In this document: piece by piece, positions 43,955 through 52,474 of the stretch
How the letters are laid out: each line of letters starts with the position of its first letter
How positions within the stretch are numbered: the stretch's first letter is position 1
Assembly (NCBI GenBank): GCA_040879985.1
Contig: JBBDJH010000014.1
Location: 13,992 to 77,991 of the forward strand
DNA length: 64,000 nucleotides
Reading direction: 5' to 3'
Source of the DNA: VRUE01 sp040879985
GTDB taxonomy: Bacteria; Actinomycetota; Thermoleophilia; Solirubrobacterales; 70-9
Program-made: the position numbers and the translations under genes
The notes under the pieces: model-generated
Databases searched by the model: none
What the model saw: the letters and a program-made list of their open reading frames with translations, nothing else
Told to the model about the DNA's origin: nothing

Positions 43955-44743
43955 GTGGCCGACGCCTTTTACGAGAAGACCGACCAGGGTTTCCTGGCAA
44001 CCGAGCTGACCAGGGGCCCCTGGGACCCGGGAGCTCAGCATGCGGGCCCGCCATCGGCGTTGTTGGGGCGGGAGATCGAGCGGGTTGATGGGGCGGAGGG
44101 GTTTCAGGTTGCTCGGGTCACGTTCGAGATTTTGCGGCCGGTGCCTATCGGGCCGGTCACGGTGGAGGCTGAGGTGGTGCGGCCGGGGCGGAGCGTGCAG
44201 ATGATCGAGGCTTCGCTGCGGGGTGAGGGCGGGACCGAGCTGATCAAGGCTCGGGCTTGGCGGATTCGTCAAGCGGAGATCGAGATTCCGGACGATGTGG
44301 AGACGACGCCGGCGCCGCCGCCGGGGCCCGAGCAGGGCGATGACGCGGGTTTCTTCGAGACCGGGCAATCGGTCGGCTACCACACGGCGATGGAATGGCG
44401 CTCGGTGGGCGGCGGCTTCCTCGAGCCCGGGCCGGCGACCGTCTGGATGCGGATGGGCTGCGCGCTGGTCGCCGGGGAGGAGCCGACGCCGCTGCAGCGC
44501 ACGCTGGCCGCCGCCGATGTCGGCAACGGGATCAGCGCCGTGCTCGACTGGACCCGCTACCTGTTCATCAACGTCGACCTCAGCGTCCACCTGGAGCGGA
44601 TGCCGGAGGGTGAGTGGGTCTGCGTCGACGCCGTCACCCTGCCGCAGCGCAACGGGATCGGCAGCGCCGAGTCCGTCCTCTCCGACCAGCGCGGCCGGAT
44701 CGGCCGCGCCGCCCAGGCGCTGATGATCGCCGAACGCGGCTGA
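43955..44743 (+). CDS. TesB-like acyl-CoA thioesterase family protein
   Basis: 262 aa, double hot-dog thioesterase family. N-terminal hot-dog: HAGPPSALLGREIER then VARVTFEILRPVPIGPVTVEAEVVRPGRSVQMIEASL; C-terminal half with ADVGNGISAVLDWTRYLFINVDLSVHLERMPEGEWV, where the Asp near the DVGNG segment is the usual catalytic position. Hydrolyses acyl-CoAs; chain specificity unknown. GTG 43955. Confidence 0.82.
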   Translation: MADAFYEKTDQGFLATELTRGPWDPGAQHAGPPSALLGREIERVDGAEGFQVARVTFEILRPVPIGPVTVEAEVVRPGRSVQMIEASLRGEGGTELIKARAWRIRQAEIEIPDDVETTPAPPPGPEQGDDAGFFETGQSVGYHTAMEWRSVGGGFLEPGPATVWMRMGCALVAGEEPTPLQRTLAAADVGNGISAVLDWTRYLFINVDLSVHLERMPEGEWVCVDAVTLPQRNGIGSAESVLSDQRGRIGRAAQALMIAERG

Positions 44744-44751
44744 TCTCGATT

Positions 44752-44796
44752 TGCGTGTGAGGTTAGGACTGCATTGCAGTCCAAAACTCACACGCA
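44752..44796. repeat. Nested hairpin between convergent thioesterase and MFS genes
   Basis: TGCGTGTGAG (44752-44761) pairs with CTCACACGCA (44787-44796), and inside it GGACTGCA-T-TGCAGTCC forms a second perfect 8-bp stem. At 45 bp it is close in size to the 47-bp palindromes but lacks the ATA/TAT centre. May serve as a bidirectional terminator. Confidence 0.65.
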
Positions 44797-44832
44797 GTAG
44801 TGGAGAGGCCGGCGAGATCGGTGGATTCAGGC

Positions 44833-45993
44833 TCAGGTGGGCAAGGGGCGGCCACGGCCGGAGACCGCGAAGGCGATCGTCGCCATCGCGAGCAGGGCGA
44901 CGGTGGCGGCGAAGATGAAGGCGCCTTCGTAGCCGGCCAGCACGACGGCCAGGCCGGCCAGCGGCGCGCCGAAGCCGATCCCGGCGTCGAAGAAGGCGGT
45001 GAAGGTGCCGAGCGCCGCGCCGCGGCGCGTCTCCGCCACGCGGCTGACGACGATCAGCGATAGGGAGGGATACAGCAGCGAGAAGGCGGCGCCCATCGCC
45101 AGGGCGCCGGCAATGGCGACGCCGAGGCTGTGGGCCAGGCCCATGGTCGCCAGCCCGATCGCCTCGACCGCGGCGGCGGCGATCGCGACCCGGACCGGCC
45201 CGATCCGGTCGGGGAGGTCGCCGCCGATCAGGCGGGTGAGGACGACCATCGTCGCGAAGACGCCGAAGACGACCGCGCCGTGGCCGACCCCGCGCGCCTC
45301 GAGGTGGAGGACGACGAAGGCGGCGACGGTCGCGTAGCCGAACGAGGCGAGGGCAAGGGCGAGGCCCGGGCGCAGCGCCTCGCGGGCGATCAGCGGGTGG
45401 TGTTCGTCGGCCAGCGGCTTGGGGTGGAAGGGGTCCGGCAGCCGCAGCGCGATCAGCGCCCCGGCCAGGGGGGCGGCGCCGGCGAAGAGCCAGACCATCG
45501 TGTAGCCGGAGGTCTGCAGGAGCAGCTCGCCGACCAGCGGCCCGACGCTGAGCCCGGACCAGACCGCGAGCCCATAGAGGCCGATCACCCTGCCGCGCCG
45601 CTCGGGCGGCGCGATGTCGACGATCCAGGCCGAGCCGGCGGTGAAGACCGCCCCCTCGCCGGCGCCGAGCAGCAGGCGGGCGCCGATCAGCCCCGGCACT
45701 CCGAGGGGCAGCAGGTAGAGGAAGCCGGCGATGGCGACGACGACCGAGCCGAGCAGGACCGTCGGCTTGCGGCCGCGCCGGTCGGCGAGGCGGCCGGCGA
45801 CCGGCCGCAGCAGCAGCCCGGTCACCGCGTAGGAGCCGATCACGATGCCGACGGCGATGTTGCCGGCGTCGAGCGGCCCGTGCACATAGCGGGGCAGCAC
45901 CGGCAGCACGGCGCCGACCGCGAGCAGGCCGGAGAAGGTGACGGCGAAGACCCCGGCGAAGGCGACGCCCGGCCGCGAGACCGGAGGAGTCAT
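44833..45993 (-). CDS. MFS transporter
   Basis: 386 aa, 12 predicted helices. The loop between helices 2 and 3 has RPVAGRLADRRGRKPT (MFS motif A) and the second half shows GGDLPDRIGPVRVA as its counterpart. It resembles small-molecule or drug exporters; the substrate is unknown. The ATG overlaps the stop of the HAD gene (ATGA), so they form an operon. Confidence 0.87.
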   Translation of the reverse strand: MTPPVSRPGVAFAGVFAVTFSGLLAVGAVLPVLPRYVHGPLDAGNIAVGIVIGSYAVTGLLLRPVAGRLADRRGRKPTVLLGSVVVAIAGFLYLLPLGVPGLIGARLLLGAGEGAVFTAGSAWIVDIAPPERRGRVIGLYGLAVWSGLSVGPLVGELLLQTSGYTMVWLFAGAAPLAGALIALRLPDPFHPKPLADEHHPLIAREALRPGLALALASFGYATVAAFVVLHLEARGVGHGAVVFGVFATMVVLTRLIGGDLPDRIGPVRVAIAAAAVEAIGLATMGLAHSLGVAIAGALAMGAAFSLLYPSLSLIVVSRVAETRRGAALGTFTAFFDAGIGFGAPLAGLAVVLAGYEGAFIFAATVALLAMATIAFAVSGRGRPLPT

Positions 45994-46838
45994 GCCAGCA
46001 GGGCGGCGAGGTCCGCGACGACGTGGTCGGGGGGAGGGGAGGCGCGTTCGGCCTCGGCGCGGGTCGTCGCGCCGCTCAGCACGAGGATCGTCGCCAGGCC
46101 GGCCCGCCGCCCGCCCTCGATGTCGGAGGAGACCCGGTCGCCGACCATCGCCAACCGCCCCAACCCGCTCCGCTGTTCCTTTTCCCTGTTATCTGGGGGA
46201 AAGGAACAGCGGAGGCGTTGTTGGGCCAGCTCGAAGAGGTGCGACTCGGGCTTGCCGCCGATCATCGCCGTCGCGCCGCTTGCCGTCTCCACGGCGGCCA
46301 GCACCGCGCCGGTCCCCGGCCAGGCCCCGCCCGGCATCGGCACAGTCGGATCGCGGCTGGTCGCGAACAGCTTCGCGCCGCCCTGCAGCGCCCGGGCGGC
46401 GGTCAACAGCTCGGCGTAACCGAAGTCCCTGTGGCCGGAGACGATGACGACGTCGGCCTCGACCTCGCCAGGCCCGTCCCGGGACAGCTCGGGGGTCGGG
46501 ACCGCCTCGAGCCCGGCGGCGGCGACCGTCTCGTGGAAGGCGGGCGCACCGATAGTGAACGCACGGCCGCCCGGTCCGGCGTGCTCCGCCGCCAACCCCG
46601 CAGTCGCTTCGCCGGCCGTGACGACGCGGTCGTCAGCGACCGGAATCCCGGCGCCCTGCAGCCGCTCCGTGTAAGCGGATGCGAGCTTGCCAGGGTTATT
46701 CGTCACGAAGACGATCTCCTTGCCCGCATCCAGCAGCTCCCGCAGCGTCACCACCGCGCCGGGGATCATCTCGCGGCCCTCCCATACGACCCCATCCAGG
46801 TCGATCAGGAATCCGTCGAAGTCATCCGCCAGCGCCAT
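45990..46838 (-). CDS. HAD-superfamily (NagD-type) phosphatase with in-frame palindrome
   Basis: 282 aa, predicted phosphatase of sugar phosphates or nucleotides. Motif I is FLIDLDGVVWEG (Asp13, Asp15), the capping domain follows VTNNPGK, motif III is the Lys in GGKPESH and motif IV is MVGDRVSSDIEGGRRAG. Between FELAQQRL and AMVGDR, where NagD relatives have a short turn, there is an extra basic/acidic stretch (about residues 209-226) encoded by a 47-bp palindrome (46168-46214). ATG 46836-46838; the longer open frame upstream crosses element C. Overlaps the MFS start. Confidence 0.87.
   Translation of the reverse strand: MALADDFDGFLIDLDGVVWEGREMIPGAVVTLRELLDAGKEIVFVTNNPGKLASAYTERLQGAGIPVADDRVVTAGEATAGLAAEHAGPGGRAFTIGAPAFHETVAAAGLEAVPTPELSRDGPGEVEADVVIVSGHRDFGYAELLTAARALQGGAKLFATSRDPTVPMPGGAWPGTGAVLAAVETASGATAMIGGKPESHLFELAQQRLRCSFPPDNREKEQRSGLGRLAMVGDRVSSDIEGGRRAGLATILVLSGATTRAEAERASPPPDHVVADLAALLA
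46168..46214. repeat. 47-bp palindrome inside the HAD phosphatase gene
   Basis: CTCCGCTGTTCCTTT at the left pairs with AAAGGAACAGCGGAG at the right; the centre has TTATCT. The arms are nearly those of the nuoG copy. The coding strand reads through it without stop as CSFPPDNREKEQRS, in a different frame relative to the palindrome than in nuoG. Confidence 0.82.
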
Positions 46839-46887
46839 CCGGCGGCCCAGGCTATTGGGAGACCGTCCCGCCAAGCGCCCATCGCGA

Positions 46888-47000
46888 GGGGCCATCCGGG
46901 CAGGGGTGGAACGTCTTGTACTTTTTCCGCAGGTTGCTAGGAGGTCAGCCGGGGACTGTCTTCGGAAAAAGTTAAGTGGAACCCCTGCCCGGATGGCCCC
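46888..47000. repeat. Long hairpin element C before the ABC transporter operon
   Basis: Arms 46888-46906 and 46982-47000 form a perfect 19-bp stem. The 75-nt core has a second stem, ACTTTTTCCG against CGGAAAAAGT. It lies in the divergent gap between the HAD and ABC genes, 33 bp before the ABC ATG. A half copy at 20352-20383 shares arm and inner sequence, so this is a dispersed element. Confidence 0.8.
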
Positions 47001-47032
47001 CTTCGACCACCAAGCCCGATACCTTGCGCGCG

Positions 47033-47767
47033 ATGAACTCAGCCAACGGGCAGGTGGTGACCGCAACCGGCATCTCGCGTCGCTACGGCGAGGGCGAGGC
47101 GGCGGTTGACGCGCTGGTCGACGTCTCGACCGGCTTCGAGCGCGGCCGCTTCACCGCGATCATGGGGCCGTCGGGATCGGGCAAGTCGACCCTGATGCAC
47201 ATCCTCGCCGGGCTCGACGCGCCGACCGCGGGCAAGGTCGACCTCGACGGCGTCGAGATCACCAGCCTCGACGACGCGGCGCTGACCAAGCTGCGCCGCG
47301 ACAAGCTCGGCTTCATCTTCCAGTTCTTCAACCTGCTGCCCGTGCTGACCGCCGAGGAGAACCTCGTCCTGCCGCTCTCGATCGCCGGCCGCAAGCCCGA
47401 CGCCGAGTGGCTGGAGCGGCTGATCCGCACCGTCGGCCTCGAGGACCGCCGCACCCACCGCCCATCCGAGCTCTCCGGCGGCCAGCAGCAGCGCGTCGCC
47501 GTCGCCCGCGCCCTGGTCTCCAAACCGGCCGTCGTCTTCGCCGACGAGCCGACCGGCAACCTCGACTCGAAGGCGAGCGCCGAGGTGCTGGCGCTGCTCC
47601 GCCAGGCGGTCGACGAGTTCGGGCAGACGGTGATCATGGTCACCCACGACCCCGTCGCCGCCGCCCACGCCGATCGCCTGATCACCCTCCGCGACGGGCA
47701 GCTCGTCCACGACGCGGCCCCCGGCTCGGCGGACGACGTGATCGAGCTGATGAAGACGATCGACTAG
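47033..47767 (+). CDS. ABC transporter ATP-binding protein (MacB/LolD type)
   Basis: 244 aa. Walker A GPSGSGKST, Q-loop in FIFQFFNLLPVLTAEEN, signature LSGGQQQR, Walker B VVFADEPTGNLDSK and the switch His in MVTHDP. The NLLP and GNLDSK segments are typical of the MacB/LolD/FtsE group that powers FtsX-type permeases. ATG 47033 starts MNSANGQVVTATGISRRYG. The permease starts 4 bp after its stop. Probably moves lipids, lipoproteins or peptides, or drives an envelope machine. Confidence 0.93.
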   Translation: MNSANGQVVTATGISRRYGEGEAAVDALVDVSTGFERGRFTAIMGPSGSGKSTLMHILAGLDAPTAGKVDLDGVEITSLDDAALTKLRRDKLGFIFQFFNLLPVLTAEENLVLPLSIAGRKPDAEWLERLIRTVGLEDRRTHRPSELSGGQQQRVAVARALVSKPAVVFADEPTGNLDSKASAEVLALLRQAVDEFGQTVIMVTHDPVAAAHADRLITLRDGQLVHDAAPGSADDVIELMKTID

Positions 47768-47771
47768 TCGC

Positions 47772-50324
47772 TTGACCGGGCTCGCCCTCAAGAGCCTCTG
47801 GGCACGCCGCATCCGCGCCCTGACGACGATCCTGGCGGTGGTGATCGGCGTCGCCTTCGTCGCCGGCACCTACATCCTCACCGACACCACCTTCCAGGCC
47901 TTCGACGAAATCTTCGAAGACTCGCTGGCCAAGACCGACGTGGTGATCACCACGCGCGAGGCGGTCCGCCAGGAAACCGGCGAGGTGCCGAGCTTCGACG
48001 CGGCCGTGCTGCCGCGCGTGAAGGGGGCTCCCGGCGCGCGCGTCGCGGTCGGCCAGATCTTCACCCCGGGGGCCTTCTTCGATGCGAAGAACGAAGAGAT
48101 CGGCAACCAGTTCGCGCCCAAGTTCATCACCTCGGCCCTGCCGGAGGCGCTGGAAACGCAGAGCTACGTCGACGGGGACCCGCCGGACAACGCCGGCGAG
48201 GTCGCGCTCGACCAGAGCGCCGCCGAAGAGGCCGGGCTCGGGATCGGCGACACGCTCAAGCTGGCCTCGGTCGAACGCGTCGTCCCCTACCGCATCGTCG
48301 GCCTGACCAAGCTCGGCGAAGCCTCCTGGGGCGGCGCCAGCATCGCCGGGCTGACCCTGCCCGAGGCGCAGCGGATCACCGACAAGCGCGGCGAATTCGA
48401 CCAGATCCTGATCGCCGCCGGCGAGGGGGTCTCCGAAGAGACGCTGAAGCAGCGCGTGCAGCGGCGCGTCGCCGACCCGGCGCTGCTGGTCGAGACCGCG
48501 GAGGAAAACGCCGAACGCAACTCCGACCAGATCCGCAGCGACCTCGGCTTCCTGCGCATCGCCCTGCTCGTCTTCGCCTTCGTCGCACTCTTCGTCGGCG
48601 CCTTCCTGATCTTCAACACCTTCTCGATCACCGTCGCCCAGCGGATCAGGGAGTTCGGCATGCTGCGCACGCTCGGCGCCGGCCGCGGCCAGATTCTCGG
48701 CTCGGTCGTGGTCGAGGCGCTGGCGATCGGCGTGCTCGGCGCGCTGCTCGGGCTGCTCGGCGGCTACGCGATCGCGGTCGGCCTCAACGGCCTCTTCGTC
48801 GCGATCGGGATCGACCTGCCGACGACCGCCCTGGTGACGAAGACGCGCACGATCGTCGCCGCGTTGGCGATCGGTATCGGCGTCACCCTTGTCTCGTCCT
48901 TCATCCCGGCGCTGCGCGCGACCCGGGTGCCGCCGATCGCCGCCCTGCTGGCGCTGGAGCTGCCGCAGAGCCGGCGTCGTCGCGGCGTCGTCGCGGCGCT
49001 GGCCGTCGTCGTCGGAGTGGCGGGGCTGGCGATGGCGCTGATCGGCCTCTTCGGCGGCGCCGGCGGAGGCTCGGCGGCGGGCCTGATCGGCGGCGGGGCG
49101 GTCGCCGTGCTGCTCGGCGTCTCCCTGTTCAGCCCCCGCCTCGTGCGCCCGCTCGCCTCGCTCGCCGGCCGCCCGCTGGAACTGCTGCGCAGGCTGACCG
49201 GCCGGCTCGCCCGCGAGAACACGCAGCGCAACCCGGCGCGCACGGCGGTCACCGCGGCGGCCCTGATGATCGGGCTCGCCGTCGTCGCCTTCGTCACCGT
49301 CTTCGCCGCCGGGATCAAGAGCTCGATCGCTACCGCGGTCGACGAGAGCTTCCAGGGCGAGCTGGTGATGCAGAACTCCGACGGCTTCTCGCCGATCTCG
49401 CCCCGTGCCGCCGACGCCGCTCGCGGCGTGCGCGGCGTCGAGCTGGTCTCGACCGTGCGCGCGGCGCAGGCCGAGGTGCTCGGCGGGGGCGGGAAAAAGC
49501 GCGTCTCCGGGCTGGCGCCCGACGCCGCCGAGGTGCTCGAGGTCGATTGGGTCGACGGCGGCCCGGCGACGCTGCGCCGGCTCACCGACGGCGAGGCGAT
49601 CCTCGACAAGTCGCTCGCCGCCGAGCTCGGGGTCGAGCGCGGCGAGAGCGTGCGCTTCCTCACCCAGATCGGCGCGCGGCCCGAGCTGACCGTGGTCGGC
49701 GAGTTCGAAGACAAGGCGGAACTGCTCGGCGGGGCGATCGTCACCCAGGGCCTGATGGCGCGCGCCTTCGACCAGACCGACGACTTCCTCGACTTCATCA
49801 AGCTGGCGCCCGGCGCCGAGTCCGAAGCGGTCCAGGAGCGCCTGGTCGAGAAGATGGACAGCGAGTTCCCGGTGGTCGAGGTGCGCAACCAGCAGCAGCT
49901 CAAGGAAAACCAGGAAGAACAGATCAACCAGCTGCTCGGCCTGATCTACGCGCTGCTGGCGCTGGCCGTGATCGTCTCCCTGTTCGGGATCGCCAACACG
50001 CTGGCGCTCTCGATCCACGAGCGCACGCGTGAGCTCGGCATGCTGCGGGCGATCGGCATGTCGCGGCGCCAGGTGCGGACGATGATCCGCTACGAGGCGG
50101 TGATCACGGCGCTGATCGGGGCGCTGCTGGGGATGGTCATCGGGGTGGTCTTCGCGGCGCTGATCGCGCAGCCGCTGGGCGACGAAGGCTTCACCCTCTC
50201 CTACCCGGTCGGGCAGCTGATCGCGATGCTGGTCTTCGCCGGACTGGCCGGCGTCCTCGCCGCGATCCCACCGGCACGACGGGCTTCACGCCTCAACGTT
50301 CTCGAAGCCCTCCAGTACGAGTAA
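47772..50324 (+). CDS. FtsX/MacB-type ABC permease, two FtsX domains
   Basis: 850 aa. N-terminal helix, a large extracytoplasmic domain (about 45-250), then three helices of the first FtsX domain (around FVALFVGAFLIFNTFSITVAQRIREFGMLRTLGAGRGQI), a fourth helix, a second extracytoplasmic domain (about 520-690) and the second FtsX domain (SLFGIANTLALSIHERTRELGMLRAIGMSRRQVRTMIRYE). TTG start 47772. Ten helices in total match the actinobacterial long permease type. Works with the upstream ATPase. Confidence 0.92.
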   Translation: MTGLALKSLWARRIRALTTILAVVIGVAFVAGTYILTDTTFQAFDEIFEDSLAKTDVVITTREAVRQETGEVPSFDAAVLPRVKGAPGARVAVGQIFTPGAFFDAKNEEIGNQFAPKFITSALPEALETQSYVDGDPPDNAGEVALDQSAAEEAGLGIGDTLKLASVERVVPYRIVGLTKLGEASWGGASIAGLTLPEAQRITDKRGEFDQILIAAGEGVSEETLKQRVQRRVADPALLVETAEENAERNSDQIRSDLGFLRIALLVFAFVALFVGAFLIFNTFSITVAQRIREFGMLRTLGAGRGQILGSVVVEALAIGVLGALLGLLGGYAIAVGLNGLFVAIGIDLPTTALVTKTRTIVAALAIGIGVTLVSSFIPALRATRVPPIAALLALELPQSRRRRGVVAALAVVVGVAGLAMALIGLFGGAGGGSAAGLIGGGAVAVLLGVSLFSPRLVRPLASLAGRPLELLRRLTGRLARENTQRNPARTAVTAAALMIGLAVVAFVTVFAAGIKSSIATAVDESFQGELVMQNSDGFSPISPRAADAARGVRGVELVSTVRAAQAEVLGGGGKKRVSGLAPDAAEVLEVDWVDGGPATLRRLTDGEAILDKSLAAELGVERGESVRFLTQIGARPELTVVGEFEDKAELLGGAIVTQGLMARAFDQTDDFLDFIKLAPGAESEAVQERLVEKMDSEFPVVEVRNQQQLKENQEEQINQLLGLIYALLALAVIVSLFGIANTLALSIHERTRELGMLRAIGMSRRQVRTMIRYEAVITALIGALLGMVIGVVFAALIAQPLGDEGFTLSYPVGQLIAMLVFAGLAGVLAAIPPARRASRLNVLEALQYE

Positions 50325-50363
50325 CCAGAGGCCGTGGGGCCGGCGCATACCGGCGTCCTCGGG

Positions 50364-50942
50364 CTAGGAGAGCGCCTCGGCGAGCAGCACGACCGTTCCG
50401 AACAGCGCTCCGGTGGCGAAGACGAAAGCGACCGGCTTGGTTGGCAGGCCGCCGTGGATGCCGGTCTCGTGCATCACGGCGTGGCCCCTGCCGCGCTTGA
50501 TCAGCCAGCGGTTGACCGGCAGCGCCGCCAGGCCGGCGATTGCCAGGGCGACGCCGAGGGAGCCCCAGAAGAGCGGGCTGCCGACGCCGGACTCCATCGC
50601 CCCGGGGATCGCGAGCATGATCGCGTTGTCGACGAGCTCCATGATCGCAATGCTGACCGTGTCGACGCTGAGCGCGATCGGGATGACGGCGGAGAGCGCC
50701 ATCCCGGAGCTGAGCAGCGGCCAGCTGGTCAGCGTGTAGCCGAAGAGGAAGGCGAGGCCGACGGCCAGCGCGATCGTTCCCGCGTCGGAGAAGCCGAGCG
50801 CGGTGCCGATCACCATCCCCGTCACCTCGCCGATCGCGCAGCCGGTCAGGCAGTGCAGCGTGGCGGTCACCGCCATCGCGGTAAGCGCCGCCCCCTCGGT
50901 CGGCATCTCGTGGTGCTGGTCGGCGTGAGCGCTCGCGTCCAT
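50364..50942 (-). CDS. DUF4396 membrane protein
   Basis: 192 aa, about five helices. The segment TATLHCLTGCAIGEVTGMVIGTALG has a Cys pair and conserved Gly/Glu typical of DUF4396. The N-terminus is His-rich (ASAHADQHHEMP), suggesting metal contact. Function unknown; relatives are often found beside copper-handling genes. Its promoter region holds a G/C-tract palindrome like those bound by CsoR-type copper repressors (50989-51003), supporting a metal-responsive role. Confidence 0.75.
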   Translation of the reverse strand: MDASAHADQHHEMPTEGAALTAMAVTATLHCLTGCAIGEVTGMVIGTALGFSDAGTIALAVGLAFLFGYTLTSWPLLSSGMALSAVIPIALSVDTVSIAIMELVDNAIMLAIPGAMESGVGSPLFWGSLGVALAIAGLAALPVNRWLIKRGRGHAVMHETGIHGGLPTKPVAFVFATGALFGTVVLLAEALS

Positions 50943-50988
50943 ACGGCCCCCTGGGTCGGAAAGAAAAAGGTCCGGCCAGCCTAACAGG

Positions 50989-51003
50989 TACCCCCAGGGG
51001 GTA
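50989..51003. promoter_or_regulatory. CsoR-type operator candidate
   Basis: TACCCCC-A-GGGGGTA, a perfect 7-bp dyad between the divergent DUF4396 and P450 genes. The pseudo-symmetric C-tract/G-tract flanked by TA is the hallmark of CsoR/RcnR/CstR-family sites. No CsoR gene lies in the window. Confidence 0.6.
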
Positions 51004-51032
51004 TTAAGGTGTAGTGTCCGGCGTCAGAGGCG

Positions 51033-52376
51033 ATGGAGGCAGCGACCACGACAGCCCCGCGACCGACTGCTCCGGCGGTTCGGCGAAGCGCCCCGCCCGG
51101 GCCACCGTTGCCGATGCCGGCGCAGACGGCGATCTGGTCGCGGCAGGCGCGACGGATGCTCTATGCCTGCCAGGACCGCTACGGCGACATCTTCACGATC
51201 AAGCTCGCCTACGAAGGGACCTGGGTGATCCTGGCCGACCCGGCGGCGGTGAAGCAGGTCTTCACCGGTGATCCGCGCGTGTTCCACGCGGGCGAGGGCA
51301 ACCAGATTCTCGCCCCCTTCCTCGGCCGCAACTCGCTCCTGGTCCTCGACGAGAAGCCGCACATGGGCCAGCGGCGGCTGCTGTTGCCGCCGTTTCATGG
51401 TGAGCGGATGCAGGCCTACGGCGAGACGATGGCGGCGATAGCCGCCCGTGAGATCGAGCGCTGGCCGACCGGCACTCCGTACGAGCTTCGCCCCCGCATG
51501 CAGGCGATCACCCTCGACATCATCCTGCGGACGGTCTTCGGGGTGGAGGGGGAGCAGCGGATGAGCGAGCTGCGTGACGCCCTTCGCGAGTTCCTCGACC
51601 TGACGACCAATCCGCGCCTGCTGCTGCCGGTACTGCTGATCGGTCCCGGCCGCGTGCGTGGCTTCGGCCCCGTTCGCCGCCGCCTTGCCCGGGTCGACAG
51701 CCTTATCCATCGTGAGATCGCGACGAGGCGCCGCGACGCTGACCTCGAGCAGCGCGACGACATCCTCTCGATGCTGGTCGGAGCCCGCCACGAGGACGGT
51801 AGCCCGATGTGCGATGAGGAGATACGTGACGAGCTCCTGACCCTGCTCGTCGCCGGGCACGAGACCACCGCCACCTCGCTCTCCTGGGCGGTCGAGCGGC
51901 TCTGCCGTCACCCCGAGAAGCTGGCGCGCCTGCGTGCCGAGGCCGAGGCGGGCGAGGACGACGCCTACCTGACCGCGACGATCCAGGAGACGCTGCGTCT
52001 GCGGCCGGTGATCTCGATCGTCCTGCGCCGCCTCACCGAGCCGGTCGAGATCGGCGGCTACGAGCTGCCGGCGGGGATCTCGGTCGCGCCCTCGATCTAC
52101 CTCGCGCACCGCAACCCGGAGGTCTATCCCGACCCCGAGGCCTTCAAGCCGGAGCGCTTCCTCGACAACCCACCCGGCACCTACACCTGGATTCCCTTCG
52201 GCGGCGGCGTGCGCCGCTGCCTCGGCGCCTCCTTCGCCCAGTTTGAGATGGCCGTCGTCCTACGCGAGTTGGTGAAACGGCGGGAGATCCGACCGGCCGA
52301 CCCCAAGTCGGAGCGCGTCTTCCGTCGCGCGATCACCGAGACCCCGCGTCACAACGCCACCGTAATCCTGAACTGA
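51033..52376 (+). CDS. Cytochrome P450
   Basis: Haem monooxygenase, 447 aa. I-helix oxygen motif AGHETTA (274-280), K-helix ETLR, meander PERFLDN and the haem-ligand loop FGGGVRRCLG with Cys396. A Pro/Ala-rich start and LPMPAQTAIWSRQARRML resemble CYP110/CYP135-138-like actinobacterial enzymes acting on fatty acids or steroids; the substrate is unknown. No ferredoxin partner adjoins it. Its stop codon lies in the left arm of hairpin E. Confidence 0.93.
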   Translation: MEAATTTAPRPTAPAVRRSAPPGPPLPMPAQTAIWSRQARRMLYACQDRYGDIFTIKLAYEGTWVILADPAAVKQVFTGDPRVFHAGEGNQILAPFLGRNSLLVLDEKPHMGQRRLLLPPFHGERMQAYGETMAAIAAREIERWPTGTPYELRPRMQAITLDIILRTVFGVEGEQRMSELRDALREFLDLTTNPRLLLPVLLIGPGRVRGFGPVRRRLARVDSLIHREIATRRRDADLEQRDDILSMLVGARHEDGSPMCDEEIRDELLTLLVAGHETTATSLSWAVERLCRHPEKLARLRAEAEAGEDDAYLTATIQETLRLRPVISIVLRRLTEPVEIGGYELPAGISVAPSIYLAHRNPEVYPDPEAFKPERFLDNPPGTYTWIPFGGGVRRCLGASFAQFEMAVVLRELVKRREIRPADPKSERVFRRAITETPRHNATVILN

Positions 52377-52474
52377 GGTCGTAGAACCAAGACTGGGCGT
52401 GCACGCGGCGGAGCGACAGTGCTCCGCACGGCGCGCAGCCGCGGGTGCGGCCAGGCGCCGGTTATACGACCTCA
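52374..52474. repeat. Long hairpin E using both stop codons of convergent genes
   Basis: Arms 52374-52388 and 52460-52474 match at 14 of 15 positions (TGAGGTCGTA perfect at the base). The left arm starts with the P450 TGA and the right arm ends with the complement of the nrdJ TGA. The core contains an inner GGAGC/GCTCC stem. Likely a bidirectional terminator; form and placement parallel element A although the core differs. Confidence 0.75.

Noticed and set aside
46838..47066. N-terminal extension of the HAD phosphatase to an upstream start
   Set aside because: The extension is translated from hairpin element C and has no similarity to the family; ATG 46838 begins the conserved domain.
50325..50363. 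Another member of the 47-bp family between the ABC permease and DUF4396
   Set aside because: Only a 5-bp GCCGG/CCGGC stem around CGCATA is present; arms and length do not match.
51033..52376. P450 as part of a biosynthetic gene cluster
   Set aside because: Neighbours are an ABC exporter, DUF4396 and a ribonucleotide reductase; no synthase, ferredoxin or tailoring genes are nearby.
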